A stretch of 64,000 bases of DNA from DASXKD01 sp963734725 (GTDB lineage Bacteria; Actinomycetota; Actinomycetes; Streptosporangiales; Streptosporangiaceae): the NCBI GenBank assembly GCA_963734725.1, contig CAVTIX010000028.1:142208-206207 (forward strand), written 5' to 3'. A model generated the notes under the pieces. It did no database searches. It saw only the letters and a program-made list of their open reading frames with translations, and was not told the DNA's origin. Numbering within the stretch: position 1 is the stretch's first letter; every line of letters begins with the position of its first letter. Made by a program: the position numbers and the translations under genes. Positions 32,419-42,958 of this stretch are shown one piece after another.

Positions 32419-33891
32419 TCAGTCCTGATCGTGGCGGTCGAGGAACTCGTAAACCTCCGTCTCATCCACGCCGGGAAAGCTGCCGGTCGGCAGCACGGAC
32501 AGGATGTGGGAGTGGGCCCGCGCGGACGGCCAGGCCATGCCCGCCCAGCGCCCGGCCAGTCCGCTGGGCGGCCGCTGGCAGCAGTCGCCGTCCGGGCAGC
32601 GGGATACCCGGCGGATGGCGGTGTCGCGACCGCGGAACCACCGGGAGTGCTCGTAGGTGACCCCGAGGGTGATCGCGAAGCCCCGCTCCCGGCCGGGGTC
32701 GACGTGGGCCACGCACCAGTACGTGCCCGACGGGGTGTCGGTGTACTGGTAGTTCGGCGAGAACCGGTCCGCGGTGGAGAAGACCTGCCGGCCCGACCAC
32801 TGGCGGCACATGCGCTGACCCTCGATGGCGCCTGACTCATCGGCCGGAAGCACCAGCCCGTCGTTCTCGTAGGCCTTGTAGATGACCCCCGCCTCGTCGT
32901 TCTTGACGAAGTGGCAGGGCAGCCCGAGGTGGTGGGTGGCGAGGTTGGTGAACCGGTGCGCCGCCATCTCGTACGACACCGAGAACACATCGCGCAGGTC
33001 TTCCACCGACAGCTGCCGGGCCTGCATCGCCTCGGCCAGGTAGCGCGCGGCGAACCGCTCGGGGACCAGGACGGCCGCGGCGAAGTAGTTGGCCTCGACC
33101 CGCTGGCGGAGGAAGTCGGCGAAGTCCCGGGGGATGTCGTGGTCGAGCACGAAGTGCCCGAGCGTCTGCAGCAGGATCGTCCGCGGTGAGTGCACGCCGA
33201 CCGGCTCCTGTTTGAGGTAGATCCGCCGGTGCCGCAGGTCGGTCACCGACCGGACCGACCTGGGCAGGTCATCGGCGTAGGAGACGGTGAAGCCGTGGTG
33301 GCCGACGATCGCCATCAGCGTGCTCTGCGACAGCGCGCCGCCCCGGTAGCCGACCGCGTCCAGCGCCTCGCCGGCCTGCCGCTCGATCTCGGGGAAGTAG
33401 TTCCCCCGCGCGCGCATGGCGTGGCGCAGCTCGGCGTTGGCGATCCGCGCCTCCTCGGGGGTGGCCGTGGGCCGGGTCCGCTCCCGGCGCAGCCCCCCGT
33501 ACAGCGCCACCAGGTGCTCCAGCACGTCACCCGGGACCCGCGCACCGATCTTTAGATACGGGAGGGCCAGGTCGCGGAACACTGGGTCGCGCTGCGCCTC
33601 CTCCAGGGAGATCTCCAGCTGCGCGCGCCGGCTCGGCGGCTGCGGCCGCAGCAGCTCGTCCGGGGACACCGACAGCGCCTTGGCCAGCGCCTCGATCAGG
33701 GAGAGCTTCGGCTCGCGGCGGCCGTTCTCCAGCAGGGAAAGCGCGGAGGGGGCCCGCCCCACCCGGGCGCCCAGCTCGGCGAGGGTCAGCCCGCGCGCCC
33801 GCCGCAGGTGGCGCAGGCGCTGGCCGAACGTCGCGAGGTCTAGACCACTAGACGGAAATGAGCGAGATTCTTCTTTAAGAAACTGCACCAT
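32419..33891 (-). CDS. ramB: RamB-like XRE-family regulator of acetate/glyoxylate metabolism
   Basis: 490 residues. An N-terminal Cro/CI helix-turn-helix (FGQRLRHLRRARGLTLAELG, then APSALSLLENGRREP, about 22-80), a central ImmA/IrrE-like region (TLGHFVLDHDIPRDFADFLR) in which the HExxH zinc motif is degenerate, and a C-terminal domain with Cys residues (RMCRQWSG, CPDGDCC). This is the architecture of RamB, which represses aceA and aceB in Corynebacterium glutamicum. It is divergent from aceA with 119 bp between, supporting that role. AAGGTGAATAT precedes the ATG at 33891. The intergenic region is notably AT-rich. Confidence 0.85.
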   Translation of the reverse strand: MVQFLKEESRSFPSSGLDLATFGQRLRHLRRARGLTLAELGARVGRAPSALSLLENGRREPKLSLIEALAKALSVSPDELLRPQPPSRRAQLEISLEEAQRDPVFRDLALPYLKIGARVPGDVLEHLVALYGGLRRERTRPTATPEEARIANAELRHAMRARGNYFPEIERQAGEALDAVGYRGGALSQSTLMAIVGHHGFTVSYADDLPRSVRSVTDLRHRRIYLKQEPVGVHSPRTILLQTLGHFVLDHDIPRDFADFLRQRVEANYFAAAVLVPERFAARYLAEAMQARQLSVEDLRDVFSVSYEMAAHRFTNLATHHLGLPCHFVKNDEAGVIYKAYENDGLVLPADESGAIEGQRMCRQWSGRQVFSTADRFSPNYQYTDTPSGTYWCVAHVDPGRERGFAITLGVTYEHSRWFRGRDTAIRRVSRCPDGDCCQRPPSGLAGRWAGMAWPSARAHSHILSVLPTGSFPGVDETEVYEFLDRHDQD

Positions 33892-34010
33892 ATATTCACC
33901 TTAGATGAAAATCATTCAATCTTCACAACGAACGTCATGGCACCCGGCGGGCCGCTGGCCGCAAGCTGGTACCTACCAACCCAGGGGACGACACAGATCG
34001 GAGGACGACA

Positions 34011-35378
<1,368 letters not shown>

Positions 35379-35408
35379 CCTGCGCCATCACGCTAGCGCC
35401 GTAGTCAC

Positions 35409-35433
35409 GGTTGGCCTGGTACCCAGGGCAACC
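35409..35433. terminator. Bidirectional terminator after aceA
   Basis: GGTTGGCCTGG-TAC-CCAGGGCAACC, 10 of 11 pairs, between convergent aceA and the membrane protein gene. Confidence 0.65.
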
Positions 35434-35437
35434 CCGG

Positions 35438-35911
35438 CTACGACAGCAGCCCGGTAACTTCCGATACCTCTAGGTCCTCGGAGTCCTCGTCGTCGTAGTA
35501 CCTGCCACTGCGCCAGCGCGAGGGCAGGAACATCGGGACGATCATCGCCATTCCGGCGATGGCCAGCGTGCCGTTCAGCAGCAGGATCCGGAACCCGGCG
35601 CCGAACGCATGCCCCTGCAGCGGTATCCAGGCCAGCGCCCGGTGCGAGCTCACCGCCAGCAGCGCCGTCCAGCCCAGCAGGACGAGCCCAGGCAGGCCGG
35701 TGGCCAGCGGTGACACGGCGGGCACCGCGAGCAGGATGCCAAGGAGCAGGCCTGTTCCGAGCATTACGCCCAGGCCGATCAAGCCGGTCCGGCTGGGCAG
35801 CCCGACGCTGTGGCCGACCAGTGCCGGGACGTGCTCGGCGCCCCAGCCGGCGGCGAAGAACATGGCGGCCGCTAGCGCTAGCCCCAGAATGAGCCCGATG
35901 AGGTGTCGCAT
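35438..35911 (-). CDS. Four-helix membrane protein of unknown function
   Basis: 157 residues with hydrophobic segments at about 4-22, 43-62, 70-90 and 110-128, and an acidic C-terminal tail (RYYDDEDSEDLEVSEV). No motif allows a family assignment. The ATG has a GAA-rich but weak ribosome binding site. It is divergent from the MMPL transporter across 191 bp. Confidence 0.65.
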   Translation of the reverse strand: MRHLIGLILGLALAAAMFFAAGWGAEHVPALVGHSVGLPSRTGLIGLGVMLGTGLLLGILLAVPAVSPLATGLPGLVLLGWTALLAVSSHRALAWIPLQGHAFGAGFRILLLNGTLAIAGMAMIVPMFLPSRWRSGRYYDDEDSEDLEVSEVTGLLS

Positions 35912-36102
35912 TTTCTCATTGATCCTTCATCCCCGCTCAGCTCCGTTACGGCAGCAAAGACTCTACGTGACCTGCCCGTGCTCCGCGGTGGGATGGCCAG
36001 ATTCGCTGCCTGCCTCGGCCCGGGCCGGCACGCTCGGCCAGGCGCCGCCACCGGCAGCCCCTTAACAGCGTCTTGTCAGGTTCGCCACGTAGGCTTCGAC
36101 GC

Positions 36103-38562
36103 GTGCATATCGATACCATCTTCAGGACGATTGGTTCCCTAGTTGTCAAGTTCCGCTGGCTAGTGCTGATCGCGTGGGTGGCCGGGGCTATCGCTGCCGT
36201 ATCACTGCTTCCCTCGCTGAACAGCGTGACCCAGAACAACAACCAGAAGTTCCTTCCCGCCAGCGCGCCGAGCTCGCACGCGGCACAACTTGCCGCGCCG
36301 TTCGGCACCGCCGCTCTGGTCCCGATCCCGCTGGTCGCGGCCCGGTCCAGCGGACCGCTGACACACGCCGACATCAGCGCGGTCGCCGCGCTGCCGGCCC
36401 GGCTGAAGACGGTCAGCGGGGTCACCAAGGTGCAAGACGCCGGCGTGTCCAGTGATGGGCACGCTATCCAGCTGGTCGTCCTCGCTCAGCAGGGCGGCGG
36501 CAACCAGAACTACGCCACCGACCTGATCGACGGCCTGCGCGCCAAGATCGCCCAGGCCGGGCTGCCCGCCGGGCTGCAGGCGCACCTGGCCGGCGACGTC
36601 GCCGCGCAGGTGGACCAGCAGAAGGCCTCCGGTAACACGGGCAACAAGATCGAGCTCTTGTCGCTGCTGTTCATCATCGCGCTGCTGGTGCTGATCTTCC
36701 GGTCGCTCACGCTCGCCCTGGTGACGGTCATCCCGCCGCTGCTGTCGTTCACCATCGCCGGGCCACTGGTCGCGGAGGCCGCCCAGCACGGCCTCCAGGT
36801 TTCCCCGATCGCCGAGTTCCTGCTCATCGTGCTGGTCCTGGGCGCGGGCACCGACTACGGCCTGTTCCTGGTGTTCCGGGTCCGCGAGCAACTGCGGGCC
36901 GGACAGCATGCCACCGCCGGCGAGTACTACCCCGGCTCGCGCGGCCTGGGCGGCAGCCTGCTCGGTGACTTCCTTCACGCGAGGGGCCCGGCGCGGGACG
37001 CGATCGTCGATTCGGTGACCAGGGTGGGCGAGTCCATCACGTTCTCGGCGGCCACGGTCATCGCGGCCATGCTGACGCTCCTGCTCGCCTCCTTCTCCTT
37101 CTACGCCGACCTCGGCATCCCGTTCGCGATCGCGATCGGCGTCACCCTGATCGCGGCGCTGACGCTGCTTCCCGCGCTGCTGTCCCTCCGGCTGTCGCTG
37201 CTGGCCCAGAAGCGCTCGCTGTTCCGCAAGGCCTTTGGCCGGCCGAAGCTGCTGCCGTGGAACATCCAGGGCAGCGGCAAGACGGGCGTCTGGGGCCGGG
37301 TGGCAGGCCGCATCGTGAAGCACCCGGTTCCGACCCTCACGGCAGGTGTGGTGGTGTTCGGCGGCCTGGCGCTGGCGGTGTTCGGTTACACGGCGGCCGG
37401 CTTCGGCGGGAGTACCGCCCCGCCCGCCGGCACCGACTCGGCCGCCGGGCAGGCGCTGCTCACCAAGCACTTCCCGCAGTCCGCGGCCAACCCGACCACT
37501 GTGATCCTCCGCTTCGACACGCCGGTGTGGCAGAATCCGGCACCCCTTGCCGCGGCGACCAGCAAGCTCCAGGCGAGCCCGCTGTTCACCCAGGTCACCG
37601 GGCCGCTGAATCCCACTGGCGCCCCGCTCACCCCGGCCCAGTTCACGGCGCTGCACAGCAAGCTCGGGCCGCCCGGGGCGCTGCCGCCCGCGCCGCCTCC
37701 CGGTACAGGCGTGCCGGTTGGCGTGTACCAGGCCTACCGCGCCACCGCCAACCTGGTCAGCCCCGACGGCCGGACCGTGCTGTACGAAACGGGCCTGAAG
37801 GCCGGCGATCCGGGCTCCACCAGCGCCATGAACGCCGTGCCGTCGTTGCGCACCGAGACCACCGCGGTCGCCAAGTCGATCGGCGCGTCCGACTCGGCGC
37901 TCGGCGGCGAGGCACCTGCTCTGTACGACATCAGCAGCATCTCCAACAGCGACCTCAAGCGCATCATCCCCATCGCGATCGTGGCTATCGGGATCCTCCT
38001 CGCGCTGGTGCTGCGGAGCCTGGTGGCTCCGCTGTACCTGATCGCCTCGGTGGGGATCTCCTACCTGGCAGCGCTCGGCCTGTCCGTGCTGATCTTCATC
38101 GAGCTCGGTAACAGCGGCGGCCTGGTGTTCTTCATGCCGTTCCTGATGTTCATCTTCCTGCTCGCCCTGGGCGAGGATTACAACATCCTGATGATGACCC
38201 GGATCCGGGAGGAGGCACAGCGCCTGCCGCTGCGGGATGCGGTTACCCGGGCGCTGGGCGCGACGGGGTCGACGATCACCTCGGCCGGGCTCGTGCTGGC
38301 CGGCACGTTCATCGTGCTGACAGTGGTCGCCGGCGGCGGCTCGGGCGGCGACCAGGTTCGTGACATCGGCCTGGGCCTGGCCCTGGGCATCCTCATGGAC
38401 ACCTTCTTGGTGCGCACCCTGCTGGTGCCCTCCACGGTCGTCCTGCTGGGCCGGTGGAACTGGTGGCCGTCCAAGATGAGCCGGATGCCGGCCCCGGCCG
38501 GCCCGGCCGAACTAGACACGGGCGAGCCCAGCCGCGACGTCAAGCGGGCGGAGGCCCGGTAG
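36103..38562 (+). CDS. MMPL/RND-superfamily transporter
   Basis: 819 residues with two repeats of six membrane helices, each preceded by a large extracytoplasmic loop, as in MMPL proteins. Characteristic segments: SPIAEFLLIVLVLGAGTDYG (the Asp-Tyr proton-relay region of helix 4) in the first half and FMPFLMFIFLLALGEDYNIL (its counterpart) in the second. These carry the conserved acidic Asp-Tyr pairs that drive proton-coupled export of lipids or hydrophobic compounds. The GTG at 36103 is chosen because the protein then begins at the membrane-proximal HIDTIFRTIG; no ribosome binding site is seen and the message may be leaderless. It is followed by a long hairpin. Confidence 0.88.
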   Translation: MHIDTIFRTIGSLVVKFRWLVLIAWVAGAIAAVSLLPSLNSVTQNNNQKFLPASAPSSHAAQLAAPFGTAALVPIPLVAARSSGPLTHADISAVAALPARLKTVSGVTKVQDAGVSSDGHAIQLVVLAQQGGGNQNYATDLIDGLRAKIAQAGLPAGLQAHLAGDVAAQVDQQKASGNTGNKIELLSLLFIIALLVLIFRSLTLALVTVIPPLLSFTIAGPLVAEAAQHGLQVSPIAEFLLIVLVLGAGTDYGLFLVFRVREQLRAGQHATAGEYYPGSRGLGGSLLGDFLHARGPARDAIVDSVTRVGESITFSAATVIAAMLTLLLASFSFYADLGIPFAIAIGVTLIAALTLLPALLSLRLSLLAQKRSLFRKAFGRPKLLPWNIQGSGKTGVWGRVAGRIVKHPVPTLTAGVVVFGGLALAVFGYTAAGFGGSTAPPAGTDSAAGQALLTKHFPQSAANPTTVILRFDTPVWQNPAPLAAATSKLQASPLFTQVTGPLNPTGAPLTPAQFTALHSKLGPPGALPPAPPPGTGVPVGVYQAYRATANLVSPDGRTVLYETGLKAGDPGSTSAMNAVPSLRTETTAVAKSIGASDSALGGEAPALYDISSISNSDLKRIIPIAIVAIGILLALVLRSLVAPLYLIASVGISYLAALGLSVLIFIELGNSGGLVFFMPFLMFIFLLALGEDYNILMMTRIREEAQRLPLRDAVTRALGATGSTITSAGLVLAGTFIVLTVVAGGGSGGDQVRDIGLGLALGILMDTFLVRTLLVPSTVVLLGRWNWWPSKMSRMPAPAGPAELDTGEPSRDVKRAEAR

Positions 38563-38568
38563 GGCCCG

Positions 38569-38606
38569 CTGGCGGGGCGTCGGCAAGGCGCCGATCGGCC
38601 CGCCAG
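38569..38606 (+). terminator. Imperfect long hairpin after the MMPL gene
   Basis: CTGGCGGG at 38569 pairs with CCCGCCAG ending at 38606, and the inner GTCGGC/GCCGAT continues the stem with small mismatches. It starts 7 bp after the stop. Confidence 0.55.
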
Positions 38607-38900
38607 GTCCCGCAGTGGGCAGGGCGGTCTCCACGACGCCGCGGCTCGCAGCGGCAGCGCAGGCCGCCGGGCCAGGGCCCCGGTGACCGCGCGCAGAGTT
38701 CCCCTGGGCTGTGGAAAGTGACGTTCGAGCCGCCCGGGACGGCCAGACCCGTCATACTCAGCGTGGATCTCGCGGACTCGCCGCGCACGGTGCTGGCCTC
38801 CAGCGCACAGACCCGTCAGACTCACTTGAGGGAGGTCCGAGCTACGCCACCGCGCGGCACCATGTGCGCCGGGTCGCCCGGCGGCGCAGAAGGGACACCA
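38607..38900. other. Gene-free stretch upstream of sepH
   Basis: GC-rich and without a supportable gene; frames that cross it are extensions of sepH in unlikely frames. It should hold the sepH promoter, but I cannot point to a convincing -35/-10 pair. Confidence 0.4.
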
Positions 38901-39749
38901 ATGCAGGAACTGCGCCTCGTCGCGGTCAGCGAGGATGGCAGCTACGCCGTCCTCGCCGCGCCGGGGAGCGGTGGCCGCTTCTCGCTCCGGATCGACGACC
39001 GGCTGCGGGTCGTGGCGCGCGGGCAGTTCTCGCGGCTCGCGCAGTATGAGATTGAAGTGGAGAGTCCCTTGCGACCCAAGGAGATCCAGGACCGGATCCG
39101 CGCCGGAGAGATGGCCGAGGAAATCGCCGACGCAGCGGGCGTGCCGCTAGAGCGCGTGCGCCGCTTTGAAGGCCCGGTGCTGGCCGAGCGTGCCTACCGC
39201 GCCGAAGAGGCACAGCGGGCGACCCTGCGCCAGTCTGGGGATTCCGGCCCGGGCCGCTCGCTCGGGGACCTGGTGGCGGAGGGCCTGCGCGTGTTCGGGG
39301 TTGACCCCGAACACGCCGAGTGGGATTCGCGGAAGCGGCCGGATGGCGGGTGGCAGGTCCAGCTGAGCTTCGATTCGGGAAGCCGCCCGCACCTGGCCGA
39401 GTGGATCTACGACCCGCATCGCAGGCACGTCGCGCCGGCCGACGATACGGCCAGGCGCCTGTGCCAGCCGGACGCGGAACTGCCCGAGCCGGCCCCCGGC
39501 CCGCGCCCCGCGCCGGGGGCTACGGTGACGCCCATCGGCAGCAGGCTGGGGCCGGGATCCGACGGTGAGCAAAGCCGCCCGGCCGAGCGCGCCCGGATGC
39601 CTGCCCGCCCTGCTCAGGAGCAGCAAGAGGCCGGACCGGCCGGCACGCGCGAGCGCCCCGCCAGGAAGGCCGCGGGCGGCCGGTCCCGGCGGTCGTCGGT
39701 CCCGTCCTGGGACGAGATCATGTTCGGCACCAGCCGGCCGAATGATTAG
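38901..39749 (+). CDS. sepH: Septation protein SepH
   Basis: 282 residues from an ATG preceded by AAGGGA. The N-terminal DUF3071 begins MQELRLVAVSEDGSYAVLAA and contains a helix-turn-helix-like part (LRPKEIQDRIRAGEMAEEIA, VPLERVRRFEGPVLAERAYR). The middle is Pro/Arg-rich and disordered, and the conserved C-terminal motif SWDEIMFGTSRPND ends the protein. In Streptomyces and mycobacteria SepH binds FtsZ and stimulates its assembly during sporulation septation and division. Its presence supports an actinobacterial host. A second internal stretch (about residues 110-190) resembles the conserved WxVxLxF segment (GGWQVQLSFDSGS). Confidence 0.92.
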   Translation: MQELRLVAVSEDGSYAVLAAPGSGGRFSLRIDDRLRVVARGQFSRLAQYEIEVESPLRPKEIQDRIRAGEMAEEIADAAGVPLERVRRFEGPVLAERAYRAEEAQRATLRQSGDSGPGRSLGDLVAEGLRVFGVDPEHAEWDSRKRPDGGWQVQLSFDSGSRPHLAEWIYDPHRRHVAPADDTARRLCQPDAELPEPAPGPRPAPGATVTPIGSRLGPGSDGEQSRPAERARMPARPAQEQQEAGPAGTRERPARKAAGGRSRRSSVPSWDEIMFGTSRPND

Positions 39750-39785
39750 CAACGCTTTCCCAGGGATGTCCCCCGCTCCCCTCGT

Positions 39786-40403
39786 GTGCGCATACGATCA
39801 CTGCGGATGGGCTGCGCGGGCGAGCGACGAGATTGGCGGGTGCGGCGATTGGCGGGTGCGTTCGGCCGGTCGATTCTGGTGGTGGCCGGCGTCGCCGTGC
39901 TTTTGCTCACCACGGGCTGCGGCCTCATCGGAGGGCCCAGCACCGTCCTCGTGGCGGTGCCCGACAACATTACGGTGACCAGCCCCGATTTCAACGGGAA
40001 GGCGATGGGGTCGGCGTTTAGCTGCCACGGCGCGGGCAGGCACCCGACGATTCACTGGTCCGGCGCGCCCGCCCGGACAAAGTCCCTCGCGCTGGTCATG
40101 GATGACTCCGCGGCCCCCATCACGCCTTTTATCTACTGGATCGTCTTCAACATAGGACCGCAATCCTCGGATATTCCAGCCGGGGAACTTCCGCCAGGGG
40201 CGCGTCAAGCGAACAACAGCAAAGGCACGCGCGGGTATGATCCGCCCTGCCGGGCGAATCCCGGGCACGTTTACCGGTTTACCGTTTACGCACTTGGCAA
40301 GAAGCTCTCCCTAGGGGCCGGGGCGAGCGCGAAAACGGCGTGGATGGCCATAGCAGGAGCGGCCATCGCACGTGGCAGGCTGGCTACTGTCATCAACCCG
40401 TAA
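39786..40403 (+). CDS. PEBP-family (YbhB/YbcL-like) lipoprotein
   Basis: Up to 205 residues. A basic N-terminus and hydrophobic segment end in the lipobox LLTTGC, so the mature protein is probably lipid-anchored outside the cell. The rest is a phosphatidylethanolamine-binding fold: TVTSPDFNGKAMG, HPTIHWSGAPARTKSLALVM, and ITPFIYWIVFNI with the GTRGYDPPCRANPGHVYRF signature. Bacterial members have no proven substrate. The start is uncertain: GTG at 39786, ATG at 39807 and a GTG near 39838 are all possible. Confidence 0.75.
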   Translation: MRIRSLRMGCAGERRDWRVRRLAGAFGRSILVVAGVAVLLLTTGCGLIGGPSTVLVAVPDNITVTSPDFNGKAMGSAFSCHGAGRHPTIHWSGAPARTKSLALVMDDSAAPITPFIYWIVFNIGPQSSDIPAGELPPGARQANNSKGTRGYDPPCRANPGHVYRFTVYALGKKLSLGAGASAKTAWMAIAGAAIARGRLATVINP

Positions 40404-40484
40404 TTGATCAGTGACATTAAGTAAACGACACGTGCAAAAAGTTCCCTAAACACGTGACAGGGCCCATACCGGTCCGACACAATC

Positions 40485-40497
40485 ACTCCTCAGGAGT
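40485..40497. promoter_or_regulatory. 13-bp palindrome in the gap before the disordered membrane protein gene
   Basis: ACTCCT-C-AGGAGT is a perfect inverted repeat; two CACGTG sites lie just upstream (about 40431-40456). The gap 40404-40608 is otherwise empty. It may be an operator, but no regulator is identified. Confidence 0.3.
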
Positions 40498-40608
40498 TAC
40501 CTCACAGTTTGTGATCCGAGCCGCTAGCGATACTGGGGAAGGCCTGCGCCGTGGCCGCGCGCGCCTCGCTAGCGCTGCCCAGATGGCCATGGCTAGTTGG
40601 GTGGTGCG

Positions 40609-42456
40609 ATGATCCTGCTCGTAGTTGGCCTCGTGGCCGTTCTGGTGGTCGTCTTCATTGCCGTCATTCTGAGCATTCGGCTCGGCCACAGCGATGAGCA
40701 TGACGAGCCGGACCTGCCGTCTCGCGGGCGCGACCGCCGGCGGGCGGACGAGGACGAACACTGGCTGGAGCGCGACACCCGGCGAGCGCCCGCTACGGCC
40801 GCCCGGGGCATGGACTCCCGTGGCAGGCGCGGCGAAAACCCGGGCTACGCCGACCGCGGCGCGGCCGGTGACCGCGACCGGGCGGCGCGCAGCCGCGACT
40901 ACGACGGGCCACCGCGCAGGGCCGCGCACGCCGACGCGACCGGCTACCGCGAGCCTGCCGCCGCGCGCTCGCCCGTTCCGGCATCCGCGCAGGCGCGCGG
41001 CCGTTACGACACCGGCCCGCAGCGGCGGCCCGCCGACGGCGCCTTCCCCTCGGCCGGCCATCCCTCCATGGACTTCGGCCCGGCCGACGCCCGCCCCTCA
41101 GGCGGCCAACCGCCGGTGGAGTTCCCCGCCGCCGATTACGGCGCCATAGACCACCCGGAGGACCGCTCCAAGCCCCGGCGCAAGGCCGCGTCCGCCAACG
41201 GCAAGAGCCGGTCCCGGCAGCGGGGCAGGCGCAACAATGACGACGACTGGCCGAGCACGGAGTGGGACGAGCTCTCAGACGAGCAGTACTGGGCCGAGTT
41301 GTCCGCGGACAAGCCACTGGCGGCTATGGCCAAGCCGAGCAGGCCGGCCAGCAAGTCCGCGGCGAAGGCGCCGGTAAACGGCAGCGCGAAGCGCGCGGCG
41401 GAACCGCCGGCCCCGCGCGAGTCCCGGCGGGCGCGGCCGCCTGCGCCTACGCGGCCGGCGCGAGACGTGCCAAGCCGTAACGAACGCACGGAACCGCGGG
41501 AACCGGTGACCGAGCGCCTTCCAGTCCGCACCCGACAGCAGCCCCCAGCGCCTGGCGCACGGCGGGATGACAGCACGCCGCTGGCTGGCCCCTACGCGCC
41601 TGGGCCGCGCTCGGCGCGCGACACCGGGCCGCAGCCCTGGCGTGACCCGCTACGCGACAGTGGCCCGTGGGCGCGGCGCGATACCGGCCCTCATCCGGTA
41701 CGGGACACCGGACCGCACGCATCGCGCGACGCCCGGCCACGACCGGAACAGCCGCGGCGGAGCACCGCGCGGGATCGCGACCTGGCCATGCTCGCCGGGC
41801 TCGCGAGCACGCCGCCGCCCGTCCCCGGCGCCCTTGACGACGACCCGCTGACCAGCCCGTCGTTCTCCCTCAAGGCCGACACGGCCGCCGACAGCCGCTC
41901 CTACGGCAGTTCCAGGAAGCACGCCAAGCCCAGCGGCCGGGGTGCTGGGCCCGGTAACGGCGCCGCCCACCCCAACGGGAATGGCAACGGCGGCTATCCC
42001 GCCGCCGACTACGTCGGCGCGGGCCATGCCTACCAGGCCGCTCCGCCAGCGGCCCCGATGGAGCAGTGGCACAGCGCGCCTCCCGCACCGGCTAAGGGGA
42101 GACACTCGCTCGCCTACGGGAACCCCTACCAGCATGCCGGGCCCAGCGCGAGCGACGGCGGCTACGTTGCCGACCCGCTGGGCGGCTACTCGCCGCCCAG
42201 CTACGAGGCGGCGCGGTACGCCGAGCCCGCCAGCCCGGCCTACCCGGCGCTGCCCAACCCCGGGATGGCCGCGCCGCCGCTCCCGGCGGCGGGCGCGGCG
42301 CCCTACGCCAACGGCCATGCCCAGCACGCCTACCCGGGCCAGTCCACCTACCCCGACGGGCATTCCGCGGGCGGCTACACCAACGGTTACGACGCGGGTT
42401 ACGGCCGTGACCCGTACGCGGGCGGGGGATACCAGCCTTACCCGTCCCGGGGTTGA
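40609..42456 (+). CDS. Membrane-anchored intrinsically disordered protein
   Basis: 615 residues. One N-terminal helix (ILLVVGLVAVLVVVFIAVIL) anchors it, with the rest in the cytoplasm by the positive-inside rule. Then comes a highly charged Arg/Asp/Pro region, an unusual conserved-looking island WPSTEWDELSDEQYWAELSA (about residues 210-230), several RDTGP(Q/H) repeats around residues 335-375, and a C-terminal ~200 residues rich in Gly, Tyr, Pro and Asn (GGYTNGYDAGYGRDPYAGGG). The composition is that of phase-separating or scaffold proteins. Function unknown. The ATG at 40609 is chosen over a TTG 12 bp upstream. Confidence 0.75.
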   Translation: MILLVVGLVAVLVVVFIAVILSIRLGHSDEHDEPDLPSRGRDRRRADEDEHWLERDTRRAPATAARGMDSRGRRGENPGYADRGAAGDRDRAARSRDYDGPPRRAAHADATGYREPAAARSPVPASAQARGRYDTGPQRRPADGAFPSAGHPSMDFGPADARPSGGQPPVEFPAADYGAIDHPEDRSKPRRKAASANGKSRSRQRGRRNNDDDWPSTEWDELSDEQYWAELSADKPLAAMAKPSRPASKSAAKAPVNGSAKRAAEPPAPRESRRARPPAPTRPARDVPSRNERTEPREPVTERLPVRTRQQPPAPGARRDDSTPLAGPYAPGPRSARDTGPQPWRDPLRDSGPWARRDTGPHPVRDTGPHASRDARPRPEQPRRSTARDRDLAMLAGLASTPPPVPGALDDDPLTSPSFSLKADTAADSRSYGSSRKHAKPSGRGAGPGNGAAHPNGNGNGGYPAADYVGAGHAYQAAPPAAPMEQWHSAPPAPAKGRHSLAYGNPYQHAGPSASDGGYVADPLGGYSPPSYEAARYAEPASPAYPALPNPGMAAPPLPAAGAAPYANGHAQHAYPGQSTYPDGHSAGGYTNGYDAGYGRDPYAGGGYQPYPSRG

Positions 42457-42524
42457 CAAGCCGGTACACCCAGCGCCAACAATGTTGGCTACCCCGATAG
42501 CAGCAAAGCACGGCAGAGGAGACG

Positions 42525-42812
42525 GTGGACCGCGCACGGGATCACGCTCGCACGTACCACTTGCACCGGCTGGCGACAGCCCTTGACACCCGGGGACTGC
42601 ACGCCACGGTGAAGACTAGCTATCCAGCCGCTCTGCACATCTTCGCGCCGGGCGCGACGATGCTGGCCGAGAGCATCGGCTGCACCCCCGGTACCGACGA
42701 CCGGGGCCACCTCCGATGGTATTACCGCTGGTCCTGGGGGGAAGTGCTGCACGACACCGACGACCCTTCCGCCGCCGCCGCGAAGATCGCCGAGGTGTTG
42801 TCCTCCCGTTAG
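42525..42812 (+). CDS. Small protein of unknown function (95 residues)
   Basis: GTG at 42525 after AGAGGAGACG, a good ribosome binding site. The protein starts with a basic helix (DRARDHARTYHLHRLATALD) and ends in an aromatic-rich part (LRWYYRWSWGEVLHDT) followed by a helical tail. No signal or membrane segment. I do not recognise the family. It lies between the disordered membrane protein and ftsH on the same strand. Two 21-base direct near-repeats (TCGCCGTCACGC) follow at about 42829 and 42885, in the ftsH leader. Confidence 0.6.
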   Translation: MDRARDHARTYHLHRLATALDTRGLHATVKTSYPAALHIFAPGATMLAESIGCTPGTDDRGHLRWYYRWSWGEVLHDTDDPSAAAAKIAEVLSSR

Positions 42813-42958
42813 GACCGTGGCCAACCCTCGCCGTCACGCTCACGCCGTTCGGCGTCCGCCTTATCATCGGTTCTGGGTCAGCCTTCGCCGTCACGCAAAC
42901 GCCGTAGGACCAGGGTTAGCCTGGTACCAGCGATCTGGGTTTCGTGGTTGGAGGGGCT

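Noticed and set aside
42829..42905. Two 21-base near direct repeats before ftsH
   Set aside because: Only two imperfect copies, no dyad symmetry; too little to call an operator.
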